DNA of 64,000 bases from Pirellulales bacterium (GTDB taxonomy: Bacteria > Planctomycetota > Planctomycetia > Pirellulales > JAEUIK01), in contig JAIBBY010000003.1 in NCBI GenBank assembly GCA_019694455.1, positions 64,597-128,596 of the forward strand, in the 5' to 3' direction. Below the pieces are notes generated by a model that was not told where the DNA came from, did not search any database, and saw only the letters and a list, made by a program, of their open reading frames with translations. Below, in pieces: positions 8,538 through 20,397 of the stretch (position 1 is its first letter; each line of letters opens with the position of its first letter). A program made the translations under genes and the position numbers.

Positions 8538-10160
8538 ATGAGTCAACATGGATCACGTCGCCAAGGGGTTGAACCAGGCGAGATCGCCGCGCTCATTAGC
8601 GATTGGAATCGACTCGGCGCCGCGGAGCGGAGCGCGTTGGTCAGCGCGATGGAGTCGCATGCCGCAGCCACCACTGATGAAGTCGATGGCTGGCTCCAGG
8701 CCATTGCCAAAATTGATCCACCACTGGCCGAGCCCGACTCCCTGATTGCCGCGATGGCCGGGGCGCTGCGTTTGGCCGGCCCAACCGCACGGACTGGAAA
8801 TCACAGGCGACTTACTGAGTTTGCTATCGACCAATTGGAGATCATCTATCGGCGGCTGGATTCCGAACGACTTTCTCGCGGCACGATACTACGGTTGCTG
8901 GCCACCGACGGCGGCACGGCCGCGTTGGCCCGCTTTGCCGAATTGGTGGCGACGGCGCCGCCAGCCACGGCGCCGGTGGCAGCGATTCCGTTTGCCGCCC
9001 TGCTGCAATTGAAGGAGTTCGATCCAAGCGCCTTGTTTCCGCGACTGCTCGAGGCGCTTGCCTATCCGCAAACGGCCGCGCTAGTGCTGGATGTCGCCAA
9101 TCATTGGACCCGCCAGGGGTTGCTCGCTGCCCATCCAGCGGTCGATCGCGTGGCGACGCTTAGCGAGCTTTTGGGAGACGTCATTCAGCGTTTGACGCGG
9201 TTCGAGGAGGGTTCTCCGAAAACCGATCGCACTTTGGCGCACGCGCGGCAAACGGTCGAAGAAAGCGTGTCCTTGTGCGTCTCGCTTTGCGATGCGCTCG
9301 GCCTCATTGGCGACCCGCGCGCCGCCGGCAAATTGCATAGCACCCTCGAGATTGGACATCGGCGTTTGCGCGTGGAAGCCGCCGCGGCGCTGGCGCGCCT
9401 GGGCGACTCCACAGGAGTTGACGCCTTGGTGGAACTGGCGGCCGATCCGGCGTCGCGGACCCGCGCCCTCGCCTATCTCGAAGAGCTGTCCGCCATCGAC
9501 CGCGCGGCAACCACCGATCGCGCGCCGGCCGCGCGGGCGGCGGCGCAACTATCGGATTGGCTCGCGGAACCGGCTCAATTTGGCGCGCCGCCGCATAACA
9601 TTCGAGCGATCGATGCGCGGCGCCTGTATTGGCCCGGCTATGACGAGCCGGTGGATTGTCGCCTGTTTGTTTATGAGTATCGCGCACGCAACAGCGGCCT
9701 GAGCGGTGTTGGTATCGTCGGTCCGGTGACTTTCAGCCTGGCGGCCGACCTGGAAGACCTGCCGCCGGACGACATCTATGCCGCTTTCGCCGGTTGGCAG
9801 GCGGAGCATCAGGAGATTTTCGAGATCCCCATCAGGGAACTACCCCCCGCTGAACAAGCGATTTACCGAGGCAAAGCGGCGCAGTGCGCTGGCGATGAAT
9901 ATCAAGACCTAGATCTAGTCGCCGTAGGGCACTTCTTCGACGACCGCACCTTGATCGCCACGGCACGTCAGGGCGACCGCCGCGGCGTGCTGATGGTCGA
10001 AGCGGGCCAAGCCGAATGGTATCCGGTCGGCCACAGCCGGCGGCCCCTCGGCGCCACCGAGGCGTATTTCATCCACAAGGGGCGCAAGCTGCTCGGTTCG
10101 TTCAACCCCAGTGGCTCGTCGCCGCTCGATGAGGCAGACGAGGACCACGACGCTCTATAA
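8538..10160 (+). CDS. HEAT-repeat-like planctomycete protein of unknown function
   Basis: 540 aa, probably cytoplasmic (no signal peptide). Residues about 60-350 are all alpha-helical with Ala/Leu-rich paired helices; the segment with DALGLIGDPRAAGKLH and AAAALARLGDSTGVDALVELA is a recognisable HEAT/PBS-lyase-like repeat. The C-terminal 190 residues are different: a mixed alpha/beta domain rich in Tyr, Trp and Asp. I do not recognise that domain. The ATG at 8538 was preferred over 8487 because the upstream codons are basic and non-conserved in look. A helical-solenoid role in binding another protein is plausible but inferred. Confidence 0.65.
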   Translation: MSQHGSRRQGVEPGEIAALISDWNRLGAAERSALVSAMESHAAATTDEVDGWLQAIAKIDPPLAEPDSLIAAMAGALRLAGPTARTGNHRRLTEFAIDQLEIIYRRLDSERLSRGTILRLLATDGGTAALARFAELVATAPPATAPVAAIPFAALLQLKEFDPSALFPRLLEALAYPQTAALVLDVANHWTRQGLLAAHPAVDRVATLSELLGDVIQRLTRFEEGSPKTDRTLAHARQTVEESVSLCVSLCDALGLIGDPRAAGKLHSTLEIGHRRLRVEAAAALARLGDSTGVDALVELAADPASRTRALAYLEELSAIDRAATTDRAPAARAAAQLSDWLAEPAQFGAPPHNIRAIDARRLYWPGYDEPVDCRLFVYEYRARNSGLSGVGIVGPVTFSLAADLEDLPPDDIYAAFAGWQAEHQEIFEIPIRELPPAEQAIYRGKAAQCAGDEYQDLDLVAVGHFFDDRTLIATARQGDRRGVLMVEAGQAEWYPVGHSRRPLGATEAYFIHKGRKLLGSFNPSGSSPLDEADEDHDAL

Positions 10161-10271
10161 TCAGCATCGGCATGTCGTTGCGCCATCGCCAGACTATGAA
10201 TGCTGTTGTCCGCTGGCGCCAAGCGCCTACGATGGTGTGGCGTTTTGACCGCGCCGTAAACAAGGGCCTTC

Positions 10272-11213
10272 ATGAGCGAACGAATCGTCTATCTCAATGG
10301 CCAATTTGTGGCCGAGTCGCAGGCGCGCCTCTCCATCTATGACTCGGGCGTCACGATGGGCGACATGGCGTTTGAAGTCACTCGCACTTTCCACCATCGT
10401 CCATTTCGGCTCCGGCAGCACCTGGAACGATTGTTTCACAGCTTGGCGACCATTCGCGTCGAAGCCGGCGTCAGCCTCGATAAGATCGAGTCCCTGACGT
10501 TGGAGACGCTGGAGCGGAATTTGCCCACCGAGCCCACGGAAGTGGACTGGAACATCATTCACCATGTCTCACGTGGCCCCGCAGCGGCGTTTGCCGAGGC
10601 GTTTTCGGCGGCTGACACGCGCCCGACCGTGGCGATCAGTTGCTTTCCGCTCACCCGCAAACTGGCGGCGCTAGCGCCGAGATACGAATCGGGGCTCGAT
10701 CTGGTGGTCCCGCCCCAGCGCGCGATCGGGCGAGAGTTGCTTGATCCCACCATCAAGACCCGCAGCCGAATTCACTATCACATCGCTAACTTTCAAGCGC
10801 AAGATGTTCTGCCCGGCGCCTGGGCGGTATTGGCCACGCCCGACGGCCGCGTGACCGAAGGCACCAGCGGCAACTTCTTCCTGGTCCGCGACGGCCAGTT
10901 GGTGACACCCCCTGCCGAAGATGTGCTGTCGGGCATCACGCGCGGCGTGATCTTGGAGTTGGCGAACGAATTGGAAATTGCCACCGCCGAGCGCAATGTG
11001 CGCCTGTCCGACGCCGCCGCGGCGGACGAAATGTTTCTGACTTCCACCAGCATTGGCATCCTGCATGGACGGTCATTCAACCAGAATTCTGTAAGCCATG
11101 GCCGGATTGGCCCGGTCACTCGCCGACTACGAGAAGCGCTGGGGCGCCATGTCGGCCTCGATTTTGGCGATCAGGCGCGGCAATACGCCCGCATGCTCGG
11201 AACTTCCGGCTGA
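10272..11213 (+). CDS. Class IV PLP aminotransferase (branched-chain/D-amino acid type)
   Basis: 313 aa. PLP fold type IV: catalytic Lys162 lies in DPTIKTRSRIHY, and the cofactor-binding segment VTEGTSGNFF (Glu196) and the LSGITRG loop bind the phosphate. The family includes IlvE, D-amino acid transaminase and aminodeoxychorismate lyase (PabC); the sequence does not clearly discriminate among them. A folate gene (folK) about 8 kb away is not close enough to argue for PabC. Cytoplasmic. It stands alone between a HEAT-like gene and a repeat protein. Confidence 0.85.
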   Translation: MSERIVYLNGQFVAESQARLSIYDSGVTMGDMAFEVTRTFHHRPFRLRQHLERLFHSLATIRVEAGVSLDKIESLTLETLERNLPTEPTEVDWNIIHHVSRGPAAAFAEAFSAADTRPTVAISCFPLTRKLAALAPRYESGLDLVVPPQRAIGRELLDPTIKTRSRIHYHIANFQAQDVLPGAWAVLATPDGRVTEGTSGNFFLVRDGQLVTPPAEDVLSGITRGVILELANELEIATAERNVRLSDAAAADEMFLTSTSIGILHGRSFNQNSVSHGRIGPVTRRLREALGRHVGLDFGDQARQYARMLGTSG

Positions 11214-11369
11214 ATCGATTACCACCAACGAGCGCGGTTTTCACTCTGGCCGGTCGGCAGCGTATGCTAGTAAGAGGCGACTGGCCGAGTCCGCGGCCGC
11301 CGTTTTTGTGACGTATCGACCGCCAAGTTGATGCCTCGCACCTGGAAGCATTCGCGTTGGGCGTGTCTT

Positions 11370-14103
<2,734 letters not shown>

Positions 14104-14109
14104 CTTTCG

Positions 14110-15468
14110 CTACGGTCGAACCTTGAGGGCCGCGCTGACGGCCTCGTCGAGTTGCTTCAGGCCGGCATCACGCTCGACCTCGTAGCAGCCCACAAAGTAG
14201 TGCGCTATGCGCCCGTCCGGACCAACGACAACGAACAGCGGCAGTTGCCCCCCGACCAGGCGCGGATCGCCAAGCTGCTCTAGTAACGCGCCATCGTCGA
14301 GCGCCACTGGATAGCTCAGGTTCATGAAGTCGATCAGCTTGCTGACGCCACGCTTCACCGCGCCTCGCTGATCGGCATCGCGCAATCGCCCATCGACCGC
14401 CACACCGTATATCTGGACCCCATCGCCGCGCCGCTTGTCAGAGAGGAAATCGAGATAGCCGATTTGTCCATACGGCTCGCGCAATGGTTCGGCCCGATAG
14501 GTCCAAAAGTGCAACACGGAGACCTTGCCCGCCAGGTCCGCCTTGGTGAGTCGCCGTCCCCCGATGACTTCTAGATCGAACTCGCCCAAGGGCTGTCCCA
14601 CAAACCGGCGCGACAATTCACTCACCCGGCCAGCACGTGCGGACTGACTATCCAAATCCCGCCGAATCGATTGCACGATCATCGCCAGCGCAGGGCTGGT
14701 TACTTGGCGCTCTACTTCGGGTAGCGCTTCGATCAGTCGTGCGCGCTCGCGCTCCGTCAAGGCGGGTTCTTCGTGGCGTCCGACGCGGCCCATTTGATGG
14801 CGCAGCGCGACGATGGCGCCAATGTCCCTCATGCGCCGCTGGCGCTGCTCCTCGGTGAGTTGTTGTCGGCCAACCAAACGCAGTTGAAGTTGATGCTCCT
14901 CGCCTTGGCCCATGAACACTCGAGCGTCAATCGCCACGGCGAGCGGCGCCGACTTGTCGAGCCAAACCACTCGCTGGCGACCGGAGTTGTTGGTAACGGT
15001 CAGTCGCCAAACATCGCGCCCTTCCAGCTTCTGCTCCTCCTCCACGCGGTAGTTCTGTTCGTCAGTCGACCAGTTGGAGTCCTTCGCTAATGCCGCCGGC
15101 GGTTTTAGAAGCACGTTAGGCAATGGGATGACGCTGCTGGCATCGTCGCGATCGTAGAGCAAGGCAGGCCCCGTGTCATTGTCGAGTTCGCCATCAAAGG
15201 CCGCTTTCCAAGTTCCGCAGCGATCGCTCCAAGACCAGCCACCGCGTCCGGACTCGGTCAGCACCCAACTCAGATCGACACCATTGGCATCTTGCGCGTC
15301 GACGAGCAACTCCAGATCGAATGTCTTCTCCGGGTCGCCCGGATCCTTGTCGGCGTTGAGCTTTGCAATGCTGCCGCGATAAGTGAGCTGTTCACCAGTT
15401 TCCAGGCCATAACTGGTTGAAATCGCGACGCCAAGACACCAAACCAAGGACCACAATGGTATCCGCAT
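14110..15468 (-). CDS. Exported redoxin-fold protein lacking the CxxC motif
   Basis: 452 aa. The ATG at 15468 gives a signal peptide (LWSLVWCLGVAISTSYG). Residues about 25-200 are beta-rich and unassigned; 205-285 are helical and charged. The C-terminal 160 residues have the TlpA/AhpC-like thioredoxin fold: GKVSVLHFW, a cis-Pro-like GGQLPLFVVVGPDG segment and a terminal helix. At the place where TlpA proteins have WCxxC, this protein reads YRAE (about residues 324-327), so it has no resolving or attacking cysteines there. It may bind rather than oxidise or reduce its partner. Fold assignment is good; function is unknown. Confidence 0.75.
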   Translation of the reverse strand: MRIPLWSLVWCLGVAISTSYGLETGEQLTYRGSIAKLNADKDPGDPEKTFDLELLVDAQDANGVDLSWVLTESGRGGWSWSDRCGTWKAAFDGELDNDTGPALLYDRDDASSVIPLPNVLLKPPAALAKDSNWSTDEQNYRVEEEQKLEGRDVWRLTVTNNSGRQRVVWLDKSAPLAVAIDARVFMGQGEEHQLQLRLVGRQQLTEEQRQRRMRDIGAIVALRHQMGRVGRHEEPALTERERARLIEALPEVERQVTSPALAMIVQSIRRDLDSQSARAGRVSELSRRFVGQPLGEFDLEVIGGRRLTKADLAGKVSVLHFWTYRAEPLREPYGQIGYLDFLSDKRRGDGVQIYGVAVDGRLRDADQRGAVKRGVSKLIDFMNLSYPVALDDGALLEQLGDPRLVGGQLPLFVVVGPDGRIAHYFVGCYEVERDAGLKQLDEAVSAALKVRP

Positions 15469-15654
15469 GGATTGACCCTGCGCGAGGGGCAGTTGCCTCA
15501 AATTGCCACAGGCACAGCCTATCGACAACGCCCGCGCGTGATAAGTAGCGCAGTGTGGCAGCGGGCCGTGTGATGGGCTATTAGTTGCCAGATCGTCCCC
15601 CGCCACCGATACTGTGACGCCGATTGCGATTTGCCACCCCGCCAGGTCGACCAC

Positions 15655-16782
15655 ATGAGCCAAGAATCGCCAGTGGCGCCCGACGCCGACCTGCAAGATC
15701 GGCTGTGCCTGTCTTTGGTGGCTGGCGTAGGCCCCAAGCTGCAGCGGGCTCTCATAGGCCATTTCGGCGACGCTGGCGCCGTGCTGGCCGCCTCCGCTAG
15801 TCAGTTGCGCCGCGTGCCCGGCATTGGCGGAAAACTGAGTGAGACCATCGCCCGTGCGCGCGACGACAATGATGTCGCGGCCGAATTGGCGCTCTGCCGG
15901 GCAAACGGCATCCAGGTGCTCACCCCGGAGATGCCGGAGTATCCAAAGCGCCTGCTGGAGATTTATGATCCGCCGGGCATCCTTTATGCTCGAGGGGAAC
16001 TGCGTGGCGAAGACGCGCTGACGATCGGCATCGTTGGCTCACGGCATGCCACGCACTATGGCGCCACGCAGGCCGAGCGTTTGGCATCGGCCTTGGTGCG
16101 CGCGGGATATACAGTCGCCAGCGGCCTGGCCCGCGGTATCGACGCCGCCGCTCATCGCGGCGCGCTGGTAGCGGGTGGCCGCACCGTGGCCGTGCTTGGC
16201 AGCGGGTTATTGAATATCTACCCGCCCGAACATGTCGATCTGGCGGACGAGGTTGCCAGTTCCGGGGTGCTGCTCAGCGAGGCGCCGCCGCGTGCCCGCC
16301 CGCTGGCTGGCGCCTTTCCTCAACGCAATCGGCTGATTTCGGGCCTGTCGCTCGGCATCATCGTGATCGAGGCGTCGCTACGATCGGGGGCGCTGATTAC
16401 CGCCCGCCATGCCATGGAACAAGGGCGCGAGGTGTTTGCGGTCCCTGGGCGGATCGACAATCCACTTTCCAAAGGGTGCCACGCGCTGATTCGCGACGGC
16501 GCGAAGTTGATTGAATCGGTCGACGATGTGCTGGAGGAGTTGGGCCCGCTCGCGCGGCCCGCGCCGACCGGCGACGGGCGCACGATCCAGCATCCTGTGG
16601 AATTGCAATTGAACGAAATCGAACAACAGGTGCTGGCGGCCATTCCGGCCGGCGCCACCACCATCGACGAAGTCGTGCGCGCCAGTCGGCTGGCGACCCC
16701 TCAAGTGCTCGCCACCATCAGCGCGCTCGAAATGCGCCGAGTGGTGCGGCGTTTGGGCGGCAACACCATCGCCCGCGCCTGA
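15655..16782 (+). CDS. dprA: DNA processing protein DprA (Smf)
   Basis: 375 aa. DprA loads RecA on incoming single-stranded DNA during natural transformation. N-terminal helix-hairpin-helix segment (VAGVGPKLQRAL, VPGIGGKL), then the Rossmann-like core with IVGSRHATHYG, the signature SGLARGIDAAAHRGAL and AVLGSG, ALITARHAMEQGREVFAVPG, and a C-terminal winged helix (about 320-375) typical of the longer DprA form. The start at 15655 (MSQES) was preferred to one 8 codons upstream. The gene is divergent from the redoxin gene and ends 2 bases from the lgt stop. Confidence 0.96.
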   Translation: MSQESPVAPDADLQDRLCLSLVAGVGPKLQRALIGHFGDAGAVLAASASQLRRVPGIGGKLSETIARARDDNDVAAELALCRANGIQVLTPEMPEYPKRLLEIYDPPGILYARGELRGEDALTIGIVGSRHATHYGATQAERLASALVRAGYTVASGLARGIDAAAHRGALVAGGRTVAVLGSGLLNIYPPEHVDLADEVASSGVLLSEAPPRARPLAGAFPQRNRLISGLSLGIIVIEASLRSGALITARHAMEQGREVFAVPGRIDNPLSKGCHALIRDGAKLIESVDDVLEELGPLARPAPTGDGRTIQHPVELQLNEIEQQVLAAIPAGATTIDEVVRASRLATPQVLATISALEMRRVVRRLGGNTIARA

Positions 16783-16784
16783 TA

Positions 16785-18050
16785 TCAGGCGGCGACCGCC
16801 GCCAGCGTAGTGCCGCGTGGTTGCCGCAGAATGAACGTCCACAAAATGCCGGCCCCCGCCAATAACACCAGGCTGATGACCTGCGCGATGCTGAGCGGCG
16901 TTCCCCAAACCCCTGGTTCGTCGACGCGCACCACTTCCAACAAGAACCGCGAGATCGCATGCAGTGTCATGAGCCAAGCGAGCACCTCGCCGTCTCGATG
17001 GCGAAACGGAGTGATCGCCACGAGAAACAAGCAGAGCAAGACGCCGTCAACGGCGCTATATAGCTGGGTCGGGTGAATTGGCAGGGCGCGTTCCACCGCA
17101 ACGGGCAATGTCCACTGGATTGGCGATTTGCCCCGTACGGTCAGCGTGATCGGCTCGCCTGCCTCTACCTTCATTAACAGGTCCAACGTGTGCGCGGCGT
17201 TGATCGTTTGCGTTTGGTTCACCACATCGATTTCATCACCAGCGCGCAGGCCGGCCGCCGCGGCGGGCGAGCCAGTCTCGACTTCGGCGACCACTGGCGG
17301 TCCGGTTAAGTCGCCGCCGAATTTGATTCCATGCAAAAAGATCTCGCCGCGCTCCACCTGCCTTTGAAAGGGTGGGCTTGGCTGCGGAAACCGCACCGCC
17401 CAGGGCAATTCGCAGGCGCCGCCAAAGCAACAGCCGTTCAGAAAGCAACCAAGTCGCCCCAGCCCCAGACCCAGCGCCAGCGAGGGCGCGATGATGTCGC
17501 CAATCGCCAGCGCCGGCAGATGGTGCTTGAATACAAAAGCGATCACCGCGAGCGCGCCGCCGATCAACGCGCCGTACACCACCAAACCCCCTTCGGTCAG
17601 ATTGATCGCCGCAAACACGCGCTGCCCCAACGTTCCGTGGGAAAAATCTTCCCAATACTCGACGAGGTAAAAAATCCGCGCGCCAACAATGCCGCCTAAG
17701 AACGCCCAGAAGGCCAGCGATAATATCACCTCGGGATGGATGCCTGCCCGTGCGCCGCGATAGGCGGCCAGCGCGCAGGCCGACACGATCGCCACCACCA
17801 GCATGGTGCCATAACCGCGGATCGGCAGGCCGCGTTCGCCAATGATGGCGGGAATGACCCAGGCGATCGCAGCGCCGGCGACCAACAGAATTGGCAAATA
17901 GCCGCGCGTCTCGGCGTCGAAACCATGTTGCCGTATCAGCACAACCAGCAGCAGCACGCTGCCGACCGCCCATACGGCCAAGAGCACACCCATACCGAAC
18001 AGCGGCAGACCAAACAATTCACGCGGAATATTGAACAGGGTTTGATACAC
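16785..18050 (-). CDS. lgt: Prolipoprotein diacylglyceryl transferase with inserted PDZ domain
   Basis: 421 aa against about 270-300 for typical Lgt. Lgt moves diacylglycerol from phosphatidylglycerol to the lipobox cysteine of prolipoproteins in the inner membrane. The core is intact: seven or more hydrophobic segments, LGGIVGARIFYL, the signature GLGRLGCFLNGCCFG (Arg199, Asn205), HPTQLYSA and SRFLLEVVR (Arg368). Between the signature and HPTQLY lies an extra 90-residue soluble segment (about 235-320) with the look of a PDZ domain: VVAEVETGSPAAAAGLRAGDEIDVVN. The N-terminal 70 residues are also extra, with two membrane segments. It ends the folK-panC-lgt operon, 15 bases after panC. Confidence 0.93.
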   Translation of the reverse strand: MYQTLFNIPRELFGLPLFGMGVLLAVWAVGSVLLLVVLIRQHGFDAETRGYLPILLVAGAAIAWVIPAIIGERGLPIRGYGTMLVVAIVSACALAAYRGARAGIHPEVILSLAFWAFLGGIVGARIFYLVEYWEDFSHGTLGQRVFAAINLTEGGLVVYGALIGGALAVIAFVFKHHLPALAIGDIIAPSLALGLGLGRLGCFLNGCCFGGACELPWAVRFPQPSPPFQRQVERGEIFLHGIKFGGDLTGPPVVAEVETGSPAAAAGLRAGDEIDVVNQTQTINAAHTLDLLMKVEAGEPITLTVRGKSPIQWTLPVAVERALPIHPTQLYSAVDGVLLCLFLVAITPFRHRDGEVLAWLMTLHAISRFLLEVVRVDEPGVWGTPLSIAQVISLVLLAGAGILWTFILRQPRGTTLAAVAA

Positions 18051-18065
18051 GCGCGGGATGCTCCT

Positions 18066-18947
18066 CTAATCTCCGACTGGCCGAGGCAGCCATTCGCCAA
18101 TCTGGTCGTTGTCGATCAAGCGAGTGGCGCCAAGCCGAGCCGCCACGGCGGCTACCGTGGGGTGTTCAATGACCTGCACATCGGCCAGCGTGTCGGGATC
18201 GGCCAGAACGAGATAATCAAGCTGCACCAGGGGCGCGCTGGCGATCAATGCTCGCATCTGGTCGAGAATCACGCGCGCGTCGCGCTGGCCACCATCGATC
18301 AATTCGGCCGCCAATCGCAAGCTGCGGAACAACACCGGCGCTTGCTCGCGCTCATCCGCCCGCAGGTAGCGATTGCGTGAGCTCAACGCCAAGCCGTCGG
18401 ACTCGCGCACCGTGGGACACACTTCGACACGCACCGGCAGATCGAGATCGCGCGTCATCTGACGAACTACCAGCGTTTGCTGATAATCTTTGCGACCAAA
18501 GAACGCCACATCGGGGCGCGCCTGCTCGAACAGCTTGAGCACCACGGTCGCCACACCGCGAAAATGTCCCGGTCTTCGCGCCCCTTCCAGCGGCAGCGCG
18601 ACGCCACCCGGTTCGACGAGCGTGGCGAACCCAGTGGGATACATCTCGCTGGCAGGCGGCGCGTAAATCAGATCGATATCGCAGGCCGACAGCGCCGCCA
18701 GATCGGCTTCGAGCGTGCGCGGATAGCGATCGAAATCCTCATGCGGGCCAAATTGCGTTGGATTGACGAAAATGCTCACCACGTTGAAATCGCACGACTG
18801 GCAAGCATGCTGGGCCAAGCTGACATGCCCTTCGTGCAGCGCGCCCATTGTTGGCACAAGGCCAATGCGACGCCCCGACTGTCGCGCGGCGTCAACGCGA
18901 GCGGCCAATTCGCGCTTGGTGTGAACCAGAATCGGTTTGCTGCTCAT
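18066..18947 (-). CDS. panC: Pantothenate synthetase
   Basis: 293 aa. PanC condenses pantoate and beta-alanine with ATP, the last step of vitamin B5 synthesis. It has the nucleotide-binding HIGH-type motif PTMGALHEGHVSL, SIFVNPTQFGPHEDF, GHFRGVATVV, FGRKDYQQ and the SSRNRYL motif equivalent to KMSKS. The ATG at 18947 fits the family start best; another lies 4 codons upstream. It follows the folK-type gene with a gap of about 15 bases and precedes lgt closely, so all three are likely cotranscribed. Confidence 0.97.
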   Translation of the reverse strand: MSSKPILVHTKRELAARVDAARQSGRRIGLVPTMGALHEGHVSLAQHACQSCDFNVVSIFVNPTQFGPHEDFDRYPRTLEADLAALSACDIDLIYAPPASEMYPTGFATLVEPGGVALPLEGARRPGHFRGVATVVLKLFEQARPDVAFFGRKDYQQTLVVRQMTRDLDLPVRVEVCPTVRESDGLALSSRNRYLRADEREQAPVLFRSLRLAAELIDGGQRDARVILDQMRALIASAPLVQLDYLVLADPDTLADVQVIEHPTVAAVAARLGATRLIDNDQIGEWLPRPVGD

Positions 18948-18962
18948 AGTTGATGGCATGGA

Positions 18963-19982
18963 TCAGGTGGCGGCGGCCATCGCGGCCACAAGCTCCGTGA
19001 TCGCGGCATCTTGCCGTCGCGCGTCGAGTCGCAATACGGGGCCCGTGATTCGCGCTGCGAACTCGGCATAGATTTCAGCCAGCCGCTGAAACTCCTTTTC
19101 ATTCGCGGCGCGCAGCGCCGGGTTGGTCGCTCGCGCCCTCTTCCAAAGGTCATCGATCGGCGCGTCCAGCACGGCGGTCAACCGCGGCCGAGCTATCCGT
19201 CGCATGAGAGGAACCATGTGCCGGATCGCCAGGTCAAGCTCATTCAATCCCAGCAGCAAATTGGAGTAGATTGCCGTTTGCATCCACCAAAAATCGCTGA
19301 CAAACCAGCTCTTGCCACTGTGCAAGCGATCACGATCTAGCGCAACAGCACGCCGCTCGGCTAATTCTATCTCTCGCTCCAGCGGCGGCCTAGGCGAAAC
19401 GTCGGCCTCGATCAATGGCAGCGGATCGGCCAACACCACGGCGCCGGTGGCGGCGGCCACGCGATGCGCAATTTCGGTCTTGCCGACGCCGGGCATCCCG
19501 GCCAAAGTCAGATACCTTGGCGATCGGTCCAGATGCGCCCGCAGCCTGCCCACAGTCCACCTCGACGTTGGATGGATCATTGCGGCGGCGACCTCCGCCG
19601 CGGGTTCGAGCACAAATCGTCGAAAAGCCATCCGAGGATGCGGCAACTGAAAATCGGACTCGTCGATCACCATTTGATCGCAGAGCAGCAGATCAAGATC
19701 GATCGCCCGCGCGCCCCAACGTTCGCCGCGCTGGCGGCCAAGTTCGCCTTCGATGGCCATCAACTGCTTAAGCACACCGCGAGGCGGCAGCGAGCTGTGA
19801 ACCAGCACTGCGCCGTTCAGGTACGGTGGCTGCTCTGCTGGGCCACCGATTGGCGGAGTCTCGCGCCAAGCGCTGCGCCGCGCGACTAGACCGATGCGCA
19901 GAGCGATCTGCCTGATGGCAGCGTTCAACTGGTGCGGGCGATCACCGAGATTCGAGCCGAGTGCGATAAGACAAGTGGCCAT
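18963..19982 (-). CDS. folK: FolK (HPPK) fused to a deoxynucleoside-kinase-like P-loop domain
   Basis: 339 aa. Residues 1-145 are 6-hydroxymethyl-7,8-dihydropterin pyrophosphokinase (folate synthesis): ALGSNLGDRP at the start and RWGARAIDLDLLL near residues 88-100, both signatures. Residues about 155-339 are a second enzyme: Walker A GMPGVGKT at 162-169 and a following region with SDFWWMQTAIYSN and RARATNP that resembles the bacterial deoxyadenosine/deoxyguanosine kinase family. Both active-site signatures are present, so it is probably bifunctional. The start is the ATG at 19982; a TTG one codon earlier is less likely. First gene of the folK-panC-lgt operon. Confidence 0.9.
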   Translation of the reverse strand: MATCLIALGSNLGDRPHQLNAAIRQIALRIGLVARRSAWRETPPIGGPAEQPPYLNGAVLVHSSLPPRGVLKQLMAIEGELGRQRGERWGARAIDLDLLLCDQMVIDESDFQLPHPRMAFRRFVLEPAAEVAAAMIHPTSRWTVGRLRAHLDRSPRYLTLAGMPGVGKTEIAHRVAAATGAVVLADPLPLIEADVSPRPPLEREIELAERRAVALDRDRLHSGKSWFVSDFWWMQTAIYSNLLLGLNELDLAIRHMVPLMRRIARPRLTAVLDAPIDDLWKRARATNPALRAANEKEFQRLAEIYAEFAARITGPVLRLDARRQDAAITELVAAMAAAT

Positions 19983-20397
19983 CAACGACGAGTTTAACGC
20001 CGCTTTGCCCTAGGGGCGATGCCGCGGCATCGAACCGCGACGAGCAAAAAACTTGGGGGGGACATCATGACCACGACACTAGGTCGCCGACACCGATCCC
20101 TCTTGCCGCCGGCCCCCAAGGAATGACCGCCGTTCAATGAGCGCGCAAAATCTGCGCCAACCTTACATGGAGAAACTGAGCTGACCCGATCTATGATGCG
20201 CCCGCATCCATCGAATTAAGGTCGCAACCCATTCGATTGACGCCCGACTAACAGCCCCTGTCGATCAAGCAGTGCGTGACGTTGCAATGCGGAAGGGTAA
20301 GTTTGAGCCGAATCCCAAACGACTCGCTAAATGTTGCCGAGCGCGGCTCGATTGTCAAGCAACTTTCCGGCGAAGTTTTTTTCAAAGTGCTGGCGCC
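19983..20397. other. Intergenic leader of the folK operon
   Basis: About 415 bases between the nitrilase-family stop and the folK start. It holds a candidate reverse promoter at 20330-20358 and, on the forward strand, an 18-codon frame at 20067-20126 preceded by a run of seven G. Neither is secure. Confidence 0.35.
20330..20358 (-). promoter_or_regulatory. Candidate promoter of the folK-panC-lgt operon
   Basis: On the reverse strand a perfect TTGACA (20353-20358) stands 17 bases from AACATT (20330-20335), which matches the -10 consensus at only 3 of 6. It would leave a leader of roughly 340 bases before folK. Confidence 0.3.
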
